Source: Chitinophagales bacterium (GTDB taxonomy: Bacteria > Bacteroidota > Bacteroidia > Chitinophagales > Saprospiraceae). From it: a stretch of DNA of 47,351 nucleotides. The stretch covers positions 124,023-171,373 of the forward strand of contig JAIXKS010000005.1 in the NCBI GenBank assembly GCA_026928325.1, written 5' to 3'. Made by a program: the position numbers and the translations under genes. Of this stretch, positions 1 to 7,756 are shown piece after piece (position 1 is the stretch's first letter; every line of letters begins with the position of its first letter). A model generated the notes under the pieces. The model was not told the origin of the DNA and searched no databases. It saw only the letters and a program-made list of their open reading frames with translations.

Positions 1-134
1 ATAATGGAAGTTATTTTTTTAAAGATCAAGGCAAAAAACGCAGACATAGTGGTAACTATGACGAGTATTTTTAACGATGAAATTTGAAAAAAGAACGACA
101 TTTCATTAAGATTTTTTTGTGGACGGAGCACTAG
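1..134 (+). repeat. MITE-like interspersed repeat, copy 1 (5' part cut by window edge)
   Basis: This is the same element as 1519-1683: position 1 aligns with 1549 and the match runs to the terminal GAGCACTAG at 126-134. It contains an internal hairpin (CATAGT-GGTA-ACTATG) flanked by an A-run and a T-run. The left terminal repeat lies outside the window. It carries no coding potential. Confidence 0.85.
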
Positions 135-160
135 TAGTTATTGTCCGCTCTTTTTTTTTT

Positions 161-188
161 AAAAAAAAAGTATATACCGTTATATACT
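161..188 (-). terminator. Rho-independent terminator of the acyl-CoA dehydrogenase gene
   Basis: On the minus strand, just after the stop codon at 202-204, there is a perfect 8-bp stem, AGTATATA (181-188) with TATATACT (169-176). The loop is ACGG and a run of nine or more T follows. This is the standard intrinsic terminator layout. Confidence 0.75.
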
Positions 189-201
189 CAAACTGAACTT
201 C

Positions 202-1347
202 CTACTCGTCTTTGAGTATATTCCGGCTAATGACTAGCTTTTGGATTTCCGAAGTGCCTTCTCCTATGGTACAAAGCTTAGAATCTCTATAATACTTCTC
301 GACCGGAAAGTCCTTAGTATATCCATATCCTCCAAATATCTGAACCGCATCCGTTGCAATTTGAACACTAATTTCAGAAGCATAATACTTGGCCATAGCG
401 GACGTAGTTGTCACCGGCAATCCTTCATTTTTGAGGTGTGCCGCCTTTCTAATAAGCAATTCAGCCGCTTGGATTTTTGTTTCCATATCCGCCAACTTAA
501 AACCAATAGCTTGAAAATCAGCAATTGGCCTTCCGAATTGTTCTCTTTCTTTAGCATATTTAACGGAAGCCTCGTATGCACCTTTTGCAATACCTAAAGC
601 TAGGGCAGCAATACTGATACGGCCACCATCGAGGACTTTCATAGCCTGGATAAAGCCTTCTCCAACTTCACCTAATATCTGAGATTTATGAACACGACAA
701 TTATCAAAAATCATTTCGGCTGTTTCGGAGGCACGCATTCCAAGTTTATTTTCCTTCTTACCCGCTAAAAATCCTGGTGTTCCGCGTTCTACCACAAATG
801 CAGTAATACCACGACTGTCGAGTAATTCGCCTGTACGAACTAAAACGACCGCAACATCACCACTAATACCATGGGTAATCCAATTTTTAGAGCCATTGAT
901 CACCCAATAATCCCCATCTTGAACACCAACACACTTCATCCGCATCGCATCAGAACCCGTATTGGCTTCTGTCAATCCCCATGCGCCAATCCACTCGGCA
1001 GTAGCTAACTTGGGGAGATATTTTTTCTTCTGTTCCTCGCTTCCAAATGCCAATATATGACCGGTACAAAGGCTATTGTGCGCAGCCAAACTCAACCCAA
1101 CAGATCCGCAAACTTTGGCGACTTCTACGATAACACTGACATATTCCTGATATCCTAAGCCTGACCCTCCATAAGCTTCAGGTACAACAACGCCCATAAA
1201 GCCTAAACTACCTAATCCCTTCATGGTATCGACCGGAAAAATCTGCGCCTCATCCCATTCCATGACGTGCGGCAAGATATGTTGTTGGGCAAATGTCCGA
1301 GCTGCCTCTTCTATCATCGTCAGGTTTTCTATTGTATTCTGTTGCAT
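202..1347 (-). CDS. Acyl-CoA dehydrogenase (short/medium-chain, FAD-dependent)
   Basis: The 381-aa protein matches the usual family length. It oxidises acyl-CoA to trans-2-enoyl-CoA with FAD and passes electrons to an electron-transfer flavoprotein. The family signature GLTEANTGSDA lies in the N-terminal half. The C-terminal motif GEGTSEIQ holds Glu363 at the position of the catalytic base of butyryl- and medium-chain enzymes. The block GGYGYTKDFPVEKYYRD is also typical. Substrate length cannot be read from sequence. The gene is monocistronic, with its own promoter (1388-1418) and terminator (161-188). The ATG at 1347 fits the family N-terminus. Confidence 0.93.
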   Translation of the reverse strand: MQQNTIENLTMIEEAARTFAQQHILPHVMEWDEAQIFPVDTMKGLGSLGFMGVVVPEAYGGSGLGYQEYVSVIVEVAKVCGSVGLSLAAHNSLCTGHILAFGSEEQKKKYLPKLATAEWIGAWGLTEANTGSDAMRMKCVGVQDGDYWVINGSKNWITHGISGDVAVVLVRTGELLDSRGITAFVVERGTPGFLAGKKENKLGMRASETAEMIFDNCRVHKSQILGEVGEGFIQAMKVLDGGRISIAALALGIAKGAYEASVKYAKEREQFGRPIADFQAIGFKLADMETKIQAAELLIRKAAHLKNEGLPVTTTSAMAKYYASEISVQIATDAVQIFGGYGYTKDFPVEKYYRDSKLCTIGEGTSEIQKLVISRNILKDE

Positions 1348-1387
1348 ATTTTCTACAATTAAAATCGTTGATTATTTAGAATTTCCG

Positions 1388-1418
1388 CAAAGATAAAATT
1401 TTAAGATGAATTATCCAA
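1388..1418 (-). promoter_or_regulatory. Bacteroidetes-type promoter of the acyl-CoA dehydrogenase gene
   Basis: On the minus strand, TTG at 1416-1418 (-33 element) and TATCTTTG at 1388-1395 (-7 element, consensus TAnnTTTG) are separated by exactly 20 bp. The leader to the ATG at 1347 is about 35 nt. A small palindrome TCGAT-AAAA-ATCGA (1443-1456) lies about 25 bp upstream and could bind a regulator, which is inference. Confidence 0.7.
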
Positions 1419-1518
1419 CTCATTCATAGACACGTTATCAATTCGATAAAAATCGATAATTCGTTAATAAAAAAAGACGTCGGATCCGCTAAGGTACTTG
1501 AATCACTACAAATATTTA

Positions 1519-1683
1519 CTAGTGCTCTTCTATAAAAAGACTTAAATTATAATGGAAGTTATTTTTTTTAAAGATCAAGGCGAAAAACGCAGGCATAGTG
1601 GTAACTATGGCGAGTATTTTTAACGATGAGATTTAGAAAAAGAACGACATTTTATTAAGATTTTTTTGTGGACAGAGCACTAG
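1519..1683. repeat. MITE-like interspersed repeat, copy 2 (complete)
   Basis: This 165-bp element is bounded by inverted termini CTAGTGCTC (1519-1527) and GAGCACTAG (1675-1683). The interior carries an A-run, CGC, the hairpin CATAGT-GGTA-ACTATG, GCG and a T-run, so the transcript could fold into a long imperfect stem. Positions 1549-1683 match copy 1 with few differences, and part of it matches the inverted copy at 47258-47351. There is no ORF. No obvious target duplication is visible beyond a possible TA inside the termini. It fills most of the gap between the acyl-CoA dehydrogenase promoter and the AhpD-like gene. Confidence 0.85.
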
Positions 1684-1729
1684 ATAGAAGTTTTATAAAC
1701 CACTCAAGTAAAAAGTCTAACCTATCATC

Positions 1730-1778
1730 ATTCACCATTAATCATTAATCATTAACCATGAATCATTAACCATTATCC
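1730..1778 (+). repeat. Heptamer tandem array (ATTAATC/ATTAACC type)
   Basis: Seven consecutive 7-bp units are in perfect register: ATTCACC, then two ATTAATC, then ATTAACC, ATGAATC, ATTAACC and ATTATCC. The same units in the same order and strand recur at 18374-18436. The array sits immediately upstream of the probable -7 element at 1788-1795. Confidence 0.85.
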
Positions 1779-1787
1779 ATGAGATAC

Positions 1788-1795
1788 TATCTTTG
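1788..1795 (+). promoter_or_regulatory. Probable -7 element for the AhpD-like gene
   Basis: TATCTTTG matches the Bacteroidetes -7 consensus TAnnTTTG exactly, 64 bp before the ATG. No clear TTG is present at the -33 position, which falls inside the heptamer array. Confidence 0.5.
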
Positions 1796-1859
1796 TGATT
1801 TCAAATCGAATAAAAGGCTTATGGCCTTCCATTTTTAAAACTTTTTAAAACAAAATCAG

Positions 1860-2207
1860 ATGTCTCAGATTCAGGAATTTAACGATTATAGAAAGCGGAT
1901 GAACGACCGTATAATGGAAGCAGACAACGTTGTGCTCAAACGTTTTTTCAGCTTAGACAACCAAACGTATCAAGCGGGCGCCCTCTCTGTCAAGACCAAA
2001 GAATTGTTGGGTCTTGTCGCTTCTATGGTTCTACGCTGTGACGATTGCATCAAATACCATTTAGGCACAGCGCATAAAGCAGGAGTGACGTCAGAAGAAA
2101 TATTTGAGGTAATGGCTATTGCCAATATGGTCGGAGGTTCTATCTGTATTCCTCATACAAGGAGAGCCGTCGAATATTGGGATGCCTTACAACAGCAAAA
2201 GTCATAA
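1860..2207 (+). CDS. Carboxymuconolactone decarboxylase / AhpD-like protein
   Basis: This 115-aa protein is a one-domain, all-helical AhpD/CMD-fold protein. The redox motif CDDCIKYH (Cys60, Cys63, His67) is the CxxC-x3-H signature of alkylhydroperoxidase-type members, so a thiol-disulfide or peroxidase-linked role is likelier than true decarboxylation. There is no signal peptide, so it is cytoplasmic. It converges on the DUF4293 gene with a 6-bp gap. Its physiological partner cannot be named from this context. Confidence 0.85.
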   Translation: MSQIQEFNDYRKRMNDRIMEADNVVLKRFFSLDNQTYQAGALSVKTKELLGLVASMVLRCDDCIKYHLGTAHKAGVTSEEIFEVMAIANMVGGSICIPHTRRAVEYWDALQQQKS

Positions 2208-2213
2208 GCGATA

Positions 2214-2651
2214 TTATCTCAATCGATCCATCGACCGAACTGTATTGTCATCTTTTCGAATAAACTTCGAAGCCAAGGCAGAAAAGATCAGGCTGATAAT
2301 AGGCATACCGATACCGGCACTTTCGCTGATGGTTTCGGCCCCTTGATCCGTGGTACCTTCGTTAAAAACTAAGATAATCGCCAATACTATCAATAAGATG
2401 GACAACACAATAACCAGATTAGAAAGTTTAACCTGGACGCTCCTATTATTGTACAAAAATATAGCAATCAAGCTGACAGCACCGCCCAAAACAGTCAAAA
2501 CAATCAAGATTGGATTATCTGTAATGTCATAGACCAAATCATCGAATATATGCGGAATCGCCACGGTACTAGTAGCAAATGGCAAGGCAAACAAACTAAA
2601 AAACGCTAGTCCTGCAAGCAGTAAAAATATACTTTGGAGTCTCTGTATCAT
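2214..2651 (-). CDS. DUF4293 family membrane protein
   Basis: This 145-aa integral membrane protein has four hydrophobic segments, near residues 7-30, 46-66, 78-97 and 112-130. It begins MIQRLQSIFLLLAG and ends IRKDDNTVRSMDRLR, both hallmarks of the Bacteroidetes-specific DUF4293 family. The function of the family is unknown. The gene is divergent from the FAD oxidoreductase, with only 47 bp between start codons. Confidence 0.8.
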   Translation of the reverse strand: MIQRLQSIFLLLAGLAFFSLFALPFATSTVAIPHIFDDLVYDITDNPILIVLTVLGGAVSLIAIFLYNNRSVQVKLSNLVIVLSILLIVLAIILVFNEGTTDQGAETISESAGIGMPIISLIFSALASKFIRKDDNTVRSMDRLR

Positions 2652-2669
2652 ATAACTTCTAATTTTTAT

Positions 2670-2690
2670 TAAATTTGAGCCAAATTTGGC
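2670..2690 (+). promoter_or_regulatory. -7 element and overlapping 12-bp palindrome in a divergent promoter region
   Basis: TAAATTTG (2670-2677) fits the -7 consensus for the downstream oxidoreductase. Directly after it, at the expected transcription start, lies the perfect palindrome GCCAAATTTGGC (2679-2690), a plausible operator serving one or both divergent genes. The regulatory role is inferred. Confidence 0.45.
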
Positions 2691-2698
2691 GCAAGATA

Positions 2699-3820
2699 AT
2701 GAATTATAGTTTTTGGGAAAAATATTTTATCGAATCTCCTTCAGAAATTACGATTATAGGAGCCGGAATCGTAGGTTTAAGTACTGCCATCTCCATCAAA
2801 GAACGGTATCCTGAAGTTTCCGTAAAAATCTTAGAACGAAGTACTTCGCCCAATGGTGCAAGTACCAAAAACGCAGGTTTTTCTTGCTTTGGATCTGTTT
2901 CGGAGTTGCTTGACGATATCGAGCACATCGGCGAAGAAGCCTGTATGGAAATCGTAAAAATGAGATGGTACGGCCTAAAAAAACTCAAAGAAAGAGTTGG
3001 TATTGAAAATATGGAGTACCATCATGTCGGCGGCACAGAATTATTTGACAAAAATGACCTGCAAACCTTTGAAAAATGTCAAAGTCAAAGCGACCAACTC
3101 AATGAAATGCTAGAGGATCATCTCGGAATAAAAACTTGCTATCAAGTACAACGCAACCATCAACTAGGCGCATTTCATGATTATCACTTATTTAATGCTT
3201 ACGAAGGGATCATCAATCCAGTCAAAATGATGCATACTTTGCACCGTATGGCCGTTCAACTTGGTGTACAAATCTTCTACGGTCATACCATTGACGATAT
3301 CAACATGGGAGATTATACACTTTCCACTGTTGAAGGCTTGAACATCCACTTTCAGAAACTCATCATCTGCACGAATGGGTTTACTAGGCGGCTCTTGCCA
3401 AATATAGAAGTCAATCCCGCAAGAAATCAGGTACTCATGACAAAGCCACTATCTAACAATCCTTTAAAATCCGGCTATCATTTCGACCGAGGATACTTGT
3501 ATTTTCGACCGTTTCAAGACCGAATTTTACTCGGTGGTGGTCGCAATATGGATCTATCTGGAGAAACGACGGATGCGTTCGGTCATTCTATAATCATTCA
3601 AGACTATCTTTGCGAACGACTTGAGTTGATCTATCCCGGCGCTTCTCAGCAAATAGATTGTTGGTGGAGTGGCATCATGGGTGTAGGAGAATCAAAAAAA
3701 CCATTAACTACTTGGATCCATGACGATATCCTCACCGGTATCAGGCTTGGAGGCATGGGCGTAGCCATTGGTAGTCATCTCGGTGAGCAACTTGCGGAGA
3801 AAGTTTTATTTAATGGATAA
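2699..3820 (+). CDS. FAD-dependent oxidoreductase, DAO family
   Basis: The product is 373 aa from the ATG at 2699. The N-terminal Rossmann motif ITIIGAGIVGLSTAISI binds the ADP part of FAD. The C-terminal block GIRLGGMGVAIGSHLGEQLA is the second FAD-contact region typical of D-amino-acid oxidase/glycine oxidase-type flavoproteins. The substrate is probably an amine or amino acid but cannot be fixed. A longer in-frame TTG start at 2675 was rejected because it lies inside the -7 element. No signal peptide is seen. The gene is followed by tandem repeats, not by an operon partner. Confidence 0.82.
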   Translation: MNYSFWEKYFIESPSEITIIGAGIVGLSTAISIKERYPEVSVKILERSTSPNGASTKNAGFSCFGSVSELLDDIEHIGEEACMEIVKMRWYGLKKLKERVGIENMEYHHVGGTELFDKNDLQTFEKCQSQSDQLNEMLEDHLGIKTCYQVQRNHQLGAFHDYHLFNAYEGIINPVKMMHTLHRMAVQLGVQIFYGHTIDDINMGDYTLSTVEGLNIHFQKLIICTNGFTRRLLPNIEVNPARNQVLMTKPLSNNPLKSGYHFDRGYLYFRPFQDRILLGGGRNMDLSGETTDAFGHSIIIQDYLCERLELIYPGASQQIDCWWSGIMGVGESKKPLTTWIHDDILTGIRLGGMGVAIGSHLGEQLAEKVLFNG

Positions 3821-3828
3821 TTGAGAAT

Positions 3829-3960
3829 GGACAGTGGAAAGTGGACAGTGGACAGTTGAAAGTGGAAAGTGGAAAGTTGAAAGTTCATAACTCATGACTC
3901 ATAACTAATTACCTAATAACCTCATTACCCAATAACCTCATTACCTAATAACCCAATCAC
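3829..3960 (+). repeat. Compound heptamer and 16-mer tandem array
   Basis: Eight 7-bp units of the form (G/T)GA(A/C)AGT occupy 3829-3884. Three TCAT(A/G)AC heptamers (3885-3905) follow in the same register. Three 16-bp units near CTAATAACCTCATTAC then fill 3913-3960. The first block is strongly purine-rich on the plus strand. No ORF is present. This accounts for most of the 354-bp gap before the isomerase gene. Confidence 0.85.
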
Positions 3961-4018
3961 CATTTAAACAAAAGGTTAAAATTACGTTATAAAAGGCAGT
4001 ATCGTAACAACTTTTCCT

Positions 4019-4026
4019 TACTTTTG
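4019..4026 (+). promoter_or_regulatory. Possible -7 element for the peptidyl-prolyl isomerase gene
   Basis: TACTTTTG fits TAnnTTTG, but it lies about 150 bp from the start codon and no TTG is found 19-21 bp upstream. Support is modest. Confidence 0.35.
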
Positions 4027-4174
4027 CGTTTTTAAACCAGACCATGCGATAAAATCTTGTTATCATACTTGCAAGAACCGAATCCAAGATCATCGTGATT
4101 CACACCAATATTTAATAATAGATTTTTATCAAAACAGCGTTTAAATTTGATTTTTTAACTTTTTAAATACCAAT

Positions 4175-5218
4175 ATGAAATTTAGATTATTAATCATGAT
4201 GGCTGCCACCTTCATATACATGACAGCCAGCGCACAAAAAAACAAACAAAACAACAGTATGGATAAAGAATTTTTGATGGCACAGCCAGAAGGCATGTAT
4301 GCTAAATTTGAAACTAGTAAAGGTGATATTTACACGACCCTAGAATTTAAAAAAACACCGATGACTGTCGCCAACTTTGTAGGATTGGCAGAAGGTACAC
4401 TCTCCAATACGGCTAAGGAGCCGGGTATTCCTTACTACGATGGATTAAAATTCCATAGAGTCATTCCTAACTTTATGATTCAAGGAGGATGTCCATTAGG
4501 TACAGGAACAGGAGGACCAGGATACAAATTTGATGATGAATTTGACGAAAGTCTAAAACATACAGGTCCTGGCATACTAAGTATGGCTAATGCGGGACCG
4601 GGTACCAATGGGTCTCAATTTTTCATCACCCATGTGGCTACGCCTTGGTTGGATGGTAAGCACTCTGTATTCGGCCATGTAGTAAAAGGGCAAGATGTCG
4701 TAGATGCCATCGCTCAGAACGATACGCTAAAATCTGTCAAAATATTAAGAAAAGGAACCGAGGCAGAAGCCTTTGATGCACCGGCAGTTTTCGAATCTGT
4801 CAAAATGATGACAGCAAAAAAAGCTGAAGAAAAAGCTGCACAAATGCGCGCAGCCGCCGAAGCTATTCAAAAAGAGTTTACCAATAGTACACCAAGCGGA
4901 CTCAAATATATCGTCATTAAAGAAGGAGAAGGTAAGCAGCCATCTTCTCCAGCTACTAATGTAACAGTGCATTACACAGGAACTTTCCTCGATGGAAAAG
5001 TATTTGATTCGAGTGTACAACGTGGACAGCCTATAGATTTTAATCTTAATCAGGTAATTCCGGGATGGACAGAAGGCGTACAGTTAATGAAAGAAGGTGG
5101 CAAATACAAGTTTTATATCCCATATCAATTGGCGTATGGTGAGCGTGGTTACCCAGGTGCCATTCCACCAATGAGCGATTTGATTTTTGAAGTGGAGTTG
5201 ATCAAAGTTAATGAATAA
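4175..5218 (+). CDS. Secreted dual-domain peptidyl-prolyl isomerase (cyclophilin-FKBP fusion)
   Basis: The 347-aa protein has a Sec signal peptide (residues 1-20, cleavage near ASA-Q), so it should act in the periplasm or outside the cell. Residues of about 40-190 form a cyclophilin domain: [13 protein letters not shown] carries the catalytic Arg, Phe and Gln, followed by [10 protein letters not shown] and [13 protein letters not shown] helical linker rich in Ala, Glu and Lys (about 200-235) leads to an FKBP domain (about 240-347) with [26 protein letters not shown] and LAYGERG. Both halves look catalytically intact. Cyclophilin-FKBP fusions are known as dual-family immunophilins in some Bacteroidetes and spirochaetes. 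The gene is monocistronic with a strong terminator. Confidence 0.92.
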   Translation: MKFRLLIMMAATFIYMTASAQKNKQNNSMDKEFLMAQPEGMYAKFETSKGDIYTTLEFKKTPMTVANFVGLAEGTLSNTAKEPGIPYYDGLKFHRVIPNFMIQGGCPLGTGTGGPGYKFDDEFDESLKHTGPGILSMANAGPGTNGSQFFITHVATPWLDGKHSVFGHVVKGQDVVDAIAQNDTLKSVKILRKGTEAEAFDAPAVFESVKMMTAKKAEEKAAQMRAAAEAIQKEFTNSTPSGLKYIVIKEGEGKQPSSPATNVTVHYTGTFLDGKVFDSSVQRGQPIDFNLNQVIPGWTEGVQLMKEGGKYKFYIPYQLAYGERGYPGAIPPMSDLIFEVELIKVNE

Positions 5219-5250
5219 TTTCAGCAACTGCTCTATCTAATAGTTAATAT

Positions 5251-5284
5251 AAAAAAGCCTTTTCGATTGGAGAGGCTTTTTTTT
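5251..5284 (+). terminator. Rho-independent terminator after the isomerase gene
   Basis: AAAAGCCT (5253-5260) pairs with AGGCTTTT (5273-5280) across a 12-nt loop, and a T-run follows. It lies 30 bp after the stop codon. Confidence 0.85.
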
Positions 5285-5499
5285 ATTAGCCTCAATAAAA
5301 ATCACATAGACACGATTAACCTACAACTCCAATGTTATTACTGATTGGGCTACCTTAACTCCTAATTATGGCGCGGTTTTTTTTAAATATTTATCGATTA
5401 CATTCATCCTTAATCTTTAAATAGGTTTACACGCTTTGTGGTAACTAATTATATTACTTATTACAATTGGCTTCTTATCCGTTGTTATGGGAAGCCCTT

Positions 5500-6099
5500 T
5501 TACCTGCCAAAGCAAGCATCTTCTCTGGCTGCTATATTCTTATCCAACATACCTTTTGCATCGGCCTGAACAGGGAAAAAGCAACCCTTTTGCTCTTTGA
5601 AATAAGCAGCGTCTTTATCGCAATGTATGACACATGCTTTTCCTTTAAATGAACGATCTTCATTACCAAAATTGACCGGTTCATTGAATACAATCTCATA
5701 CCAAAACCCACCTTTATGTAATGTGTTATCGCCAAGATTTTGATCATTCCGGGATTTTCTCCCATCCCAGCCATAAGTACCTTCCGGATATAAATAATAT
5801 TCATACATCTGGTGTATCAGCGTGCTGTCTTCGAGCGTGTAAATAAATACACCCTGAATCTTATCTACCCCGCTTGAAAAATATGGCTGCCACACGTCAT
5901 TAATACCGTCATTATTTGGCGTGAAAGCATTGGGAACAAAAAGATACTGACCTGAAATAAACCTATGCTCTACGGATTCAGCACCACAACATGATTTATA
6001 TTCCGGAATAGCTGTGATATTAGAGGCATCATCCTGGCTACAAGCCGAAAATGAAAACAACAAATAAATGTACAAGAGAAATAAATTTAAACTTTTCAT
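5500..6099 (-). CDS. Lipoprotein with CHU_C/gliding-type C-terminal-like domain
   Basis: The product is 199 aa. The N-terminus is a lipoprotein signal with lipobox FSAC. The following SQDD resembles acidic export signals that send Bacteroidetes lipoproteins to the cell surface. Residues of about 50-150 resemble the 'gliding motility-associated C-terminal' domain: FVPNAFTPNNDGINDVW at the start, a WDG motif, then GGFWYEIVF. In T9SS cargo this domain is normally the extreme C-terminus, but here about 55 residues with several cysteines follow. It is the last gene of the RHS operon, 11 bp after the T9SS gene. Function is unknown. Confidence 0.7.
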   Translation of the reverse strand: MKSLNLFLLYIYLLFSFSACSQDDASNITAIPEYKSCCGAESVEHRFISGQYLFVPNAFTPNNDGINDVWQPYFSSGVDKIQGVFIYTLEDSTLIHQMYEYYLYPEGTYGWDGRKSRNDQNLGDNTLHKGGFWYEIVFNEPVNFGNEDRSFKGKACVIHCDKDAAYFKEQKGCFFPVQADAKGMLDKNIAAREDACFGR

Positions 6100-6110
6100 G
6101 ATTACTAATT

Positions 6111-6539
6111 TTACTTTGATATAATTAATTTTGCTGATTTTCTAAAGCCTTGTGCATGTAGCACAATATAATATTGTCCTGAAGGTAAATGCATAAGGTC
6201 GATGTCATCATTGCTTATTAGCAAATGCTCAATGAACTTACCGTCCATTGATATCAGATCTACTTTGTTATCAAAATATTGATCCTGATTTTTGAACCGA
6301 AAAACCCCGGTTGACGGGTTAGGATAGATTATTAATTCTGATAATTCATGATCTGTTACAGAAGTGCTGTACGCAATATCGCCATATACCTGAGCCAATA
6401 TCTCGCTTTCTTGTTTTGGAATAGAAACCATACATAATTGTCTTTTTATCCTGTTCCCTGCTGAGTCGTAAGTAAAGCAGGCTTGGGACATTAAATTGTT
6501 TGATACTATAATCAATAAAATAAAATGTAACAGTCTCAT
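6111..6539 (-). CDS. Short T9SS-sorted protein with a YD-like motif
   Basis: The product is 142 aa. A signal peptide (residues 1-18, ending MSQA) is followed by CFTYDSAGNRIKRQLC, which looks like a single YD/RHS repeat unit framed by two cysteines. The last 75 residues form a type A T9SS sorting domain: IYPNPSTGVF, then LPSGQYYIVL and the terminal AKLIISK. The mature protein is therefore little more than one YD unit plus an export and anchoring tag. Its ATG overlaps the TGA of the upstream gene (ATGA), implying translational coupling. The role is unknown; location downstream of an RHS gene suggests an accessory part in its export or display, which is inference. Confidence 0.75.
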   Translation of the reverse strand: MRLLHFILLIIVSNNLMSQACFTYDSAGNRIKRQLCMVSIPKQESEILAQVYGDIAYSTSVTDHELSELIIYPNPSTGVFRFKNQDQYFDNKVDLISMDGKFIEHLLISNDDIDLMHLPSGQYYIVLHAQGFRKSAKLIISK

Positions 6540-7756
6540 TGTTTAATATTTTTAATGTTTGAATAAATGTGAATCTCTTTATTACTATGCATCGGGAATA
6601 TACATTTATAGGATTTTTGTAGCTCTATAGTTCCGGGTGTATGAATGATAGAATAAACAATCGACGTATTTCTTACTTTACTGGCCGGATATTTGAATCT
6701 GTACTCAAAAGATTGGACATGGTCTGATTCATTATTCAATAGTATTTCTTCTTTTTTGCCCAATTGTATCTTGAGTGTTTCAATCGGTTTAAGTACAGCA
6801 TATACAGAAAGCTCTAAGTCACCAAAGAACCCCTTATCTACAAAAAAATCCAGACGATTTGGTATATTAAACGTCATTGGATCATTGTCAATGCAGTTAA
6901 AACAGGTTCTTTGTGCAAATTCTAATTCTGCAGAACTTAATGGTTCTACGGAGATATTGTCTATAAAATAGTAATTGTCTAATGAAGGAAAATCATTAAG
7001 CTTATTTCCAATGTAACTTCGAACTACATTGCTTTTTATTTTTGATAAAAAAAGTTGAGAGCCTATTACTAACTGTTTACTATTTATACGTTCAAATTGT
7101 TCAATTATTTTTTCATCATTCTTATAACTAAATAGTCCAAAAGTGATGAATTTTTCTCCTCCCTTAGCTCTGTAAATTGACTCTACCTTGAACCAATTGG
7201 TAGAAGTAAACTCATTTTCAATTTGATAATCTGCATATACTTTGTTTTCCTTAAATAAAGTATGATAGTACGGAGCAAGTTTATTTATTTCTTTTTTACT
7301 ACTTTTAAATGGTATTGAATCCTGTGAAAACTTATAACCGAACCCTTTTGAAACGTATGTAGTGTCACCGCCTAAAAAACGAAGGTAAAAAGTTATTTTA
7401 TAATATTTATTTATTTCTAATTTCTTACTTAACCTTCCAGTAATATGTTCAACAGACCCATAAAATGACACTAAACCTAATCCCGCACAATACTTTCCTG
7501 ATTGAACATCTATACAATTCCAGATCGGATCATAGTTTTTTATATGTTGATCATCACATGCGGAAGTATCTCTATAAATATCGGGAGTACAATCAGTAGG
7601 TATAATCCATTCTCTAGCGTAAAATGAATCCATGCTTATATGAAAATTACCAACTTTAGAAATAACATTTTCAAAATCTCCATTCAATAGAAGGTTCTGT
7701 GCATGAACCTGCACCACATTTAAACATGTGATTACCAAAATAAAAACCCTGCCCAT
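6536..7756 (-). CDS. Secreted protein of unknown function (LNGDFE-type N-terminus)
   Basis: The 406-aa protein has a Sec signal peptide (residues 1-19, ending VHAQ). The mature part starts NLLLNGDFE, the usual opening of Bacteroidetes extracellular proteins with a galactose-binding-like jelly roll, here about residues 20-270. A second beta-rich part (about 285-395) has no family I recognise. It lacks a T9SS tail of its own, but its stop codon overlaps the start of a small T9SS gene. The DNA is more AT-rich than the core genes around it. Confidence 0.6.
   Translation of the reverse strand: MGRVFILVITCLNVVQVHAQNLLLNGDFENVISKVGNFHISMDSFYAREWIIPTDCTPDIYRDTSACDDQHIKNYDPIWNCIDVQSGKYCAGLGLVSFYGSVEHITGRLSKKLEINKYYKITFYLRFLGGDTTYVSKGFGYKFSQDSIPFKSSKKEINKLAPYYHTLFKENKVYADYQIENEFTSTNWFKVESIYRAKGGEKFITFGLFSYKNDEKIIEQFERINSKQLVIGSQLFLSKIKSNVVRSYIGNKLNDFPSLDNYYFIDNISVEPLSSAELEFAQRTCFNCIDNDPMTFNIPNRLDFFVDKGFFGDLELSVYAVLKPIETLKIQLGKKEEILLNNESDHVQSFEYRFKYPASKVRNTSIVYSIIHTPGTIELQKSYKCIFPMHSNKEIHIYSNIKNIKQ

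Noticed and set aside
2675-2698. In-frame TTG start extending the FAD oxidoreductase by 8 residues
   Set aside because: It lies inside the -7 element TAAATTTG and adds residues before the normal N-terminus; the ATG at 2699 is preferred.
3829-3960. Possible CRISPR array
   Set aside because: Units are 7 and 16 bp with no spacers and no cas genes in the window; these are simple tandem repeats.
5469-5496. Inverted repeat GGCTTC/GAAGCC after the CHU_C lipoprotein gene as a terminator
   Set aside because: Only 6 bp with a 16-nt loop and no T-run on the minus strand; too weak to list as a feature.
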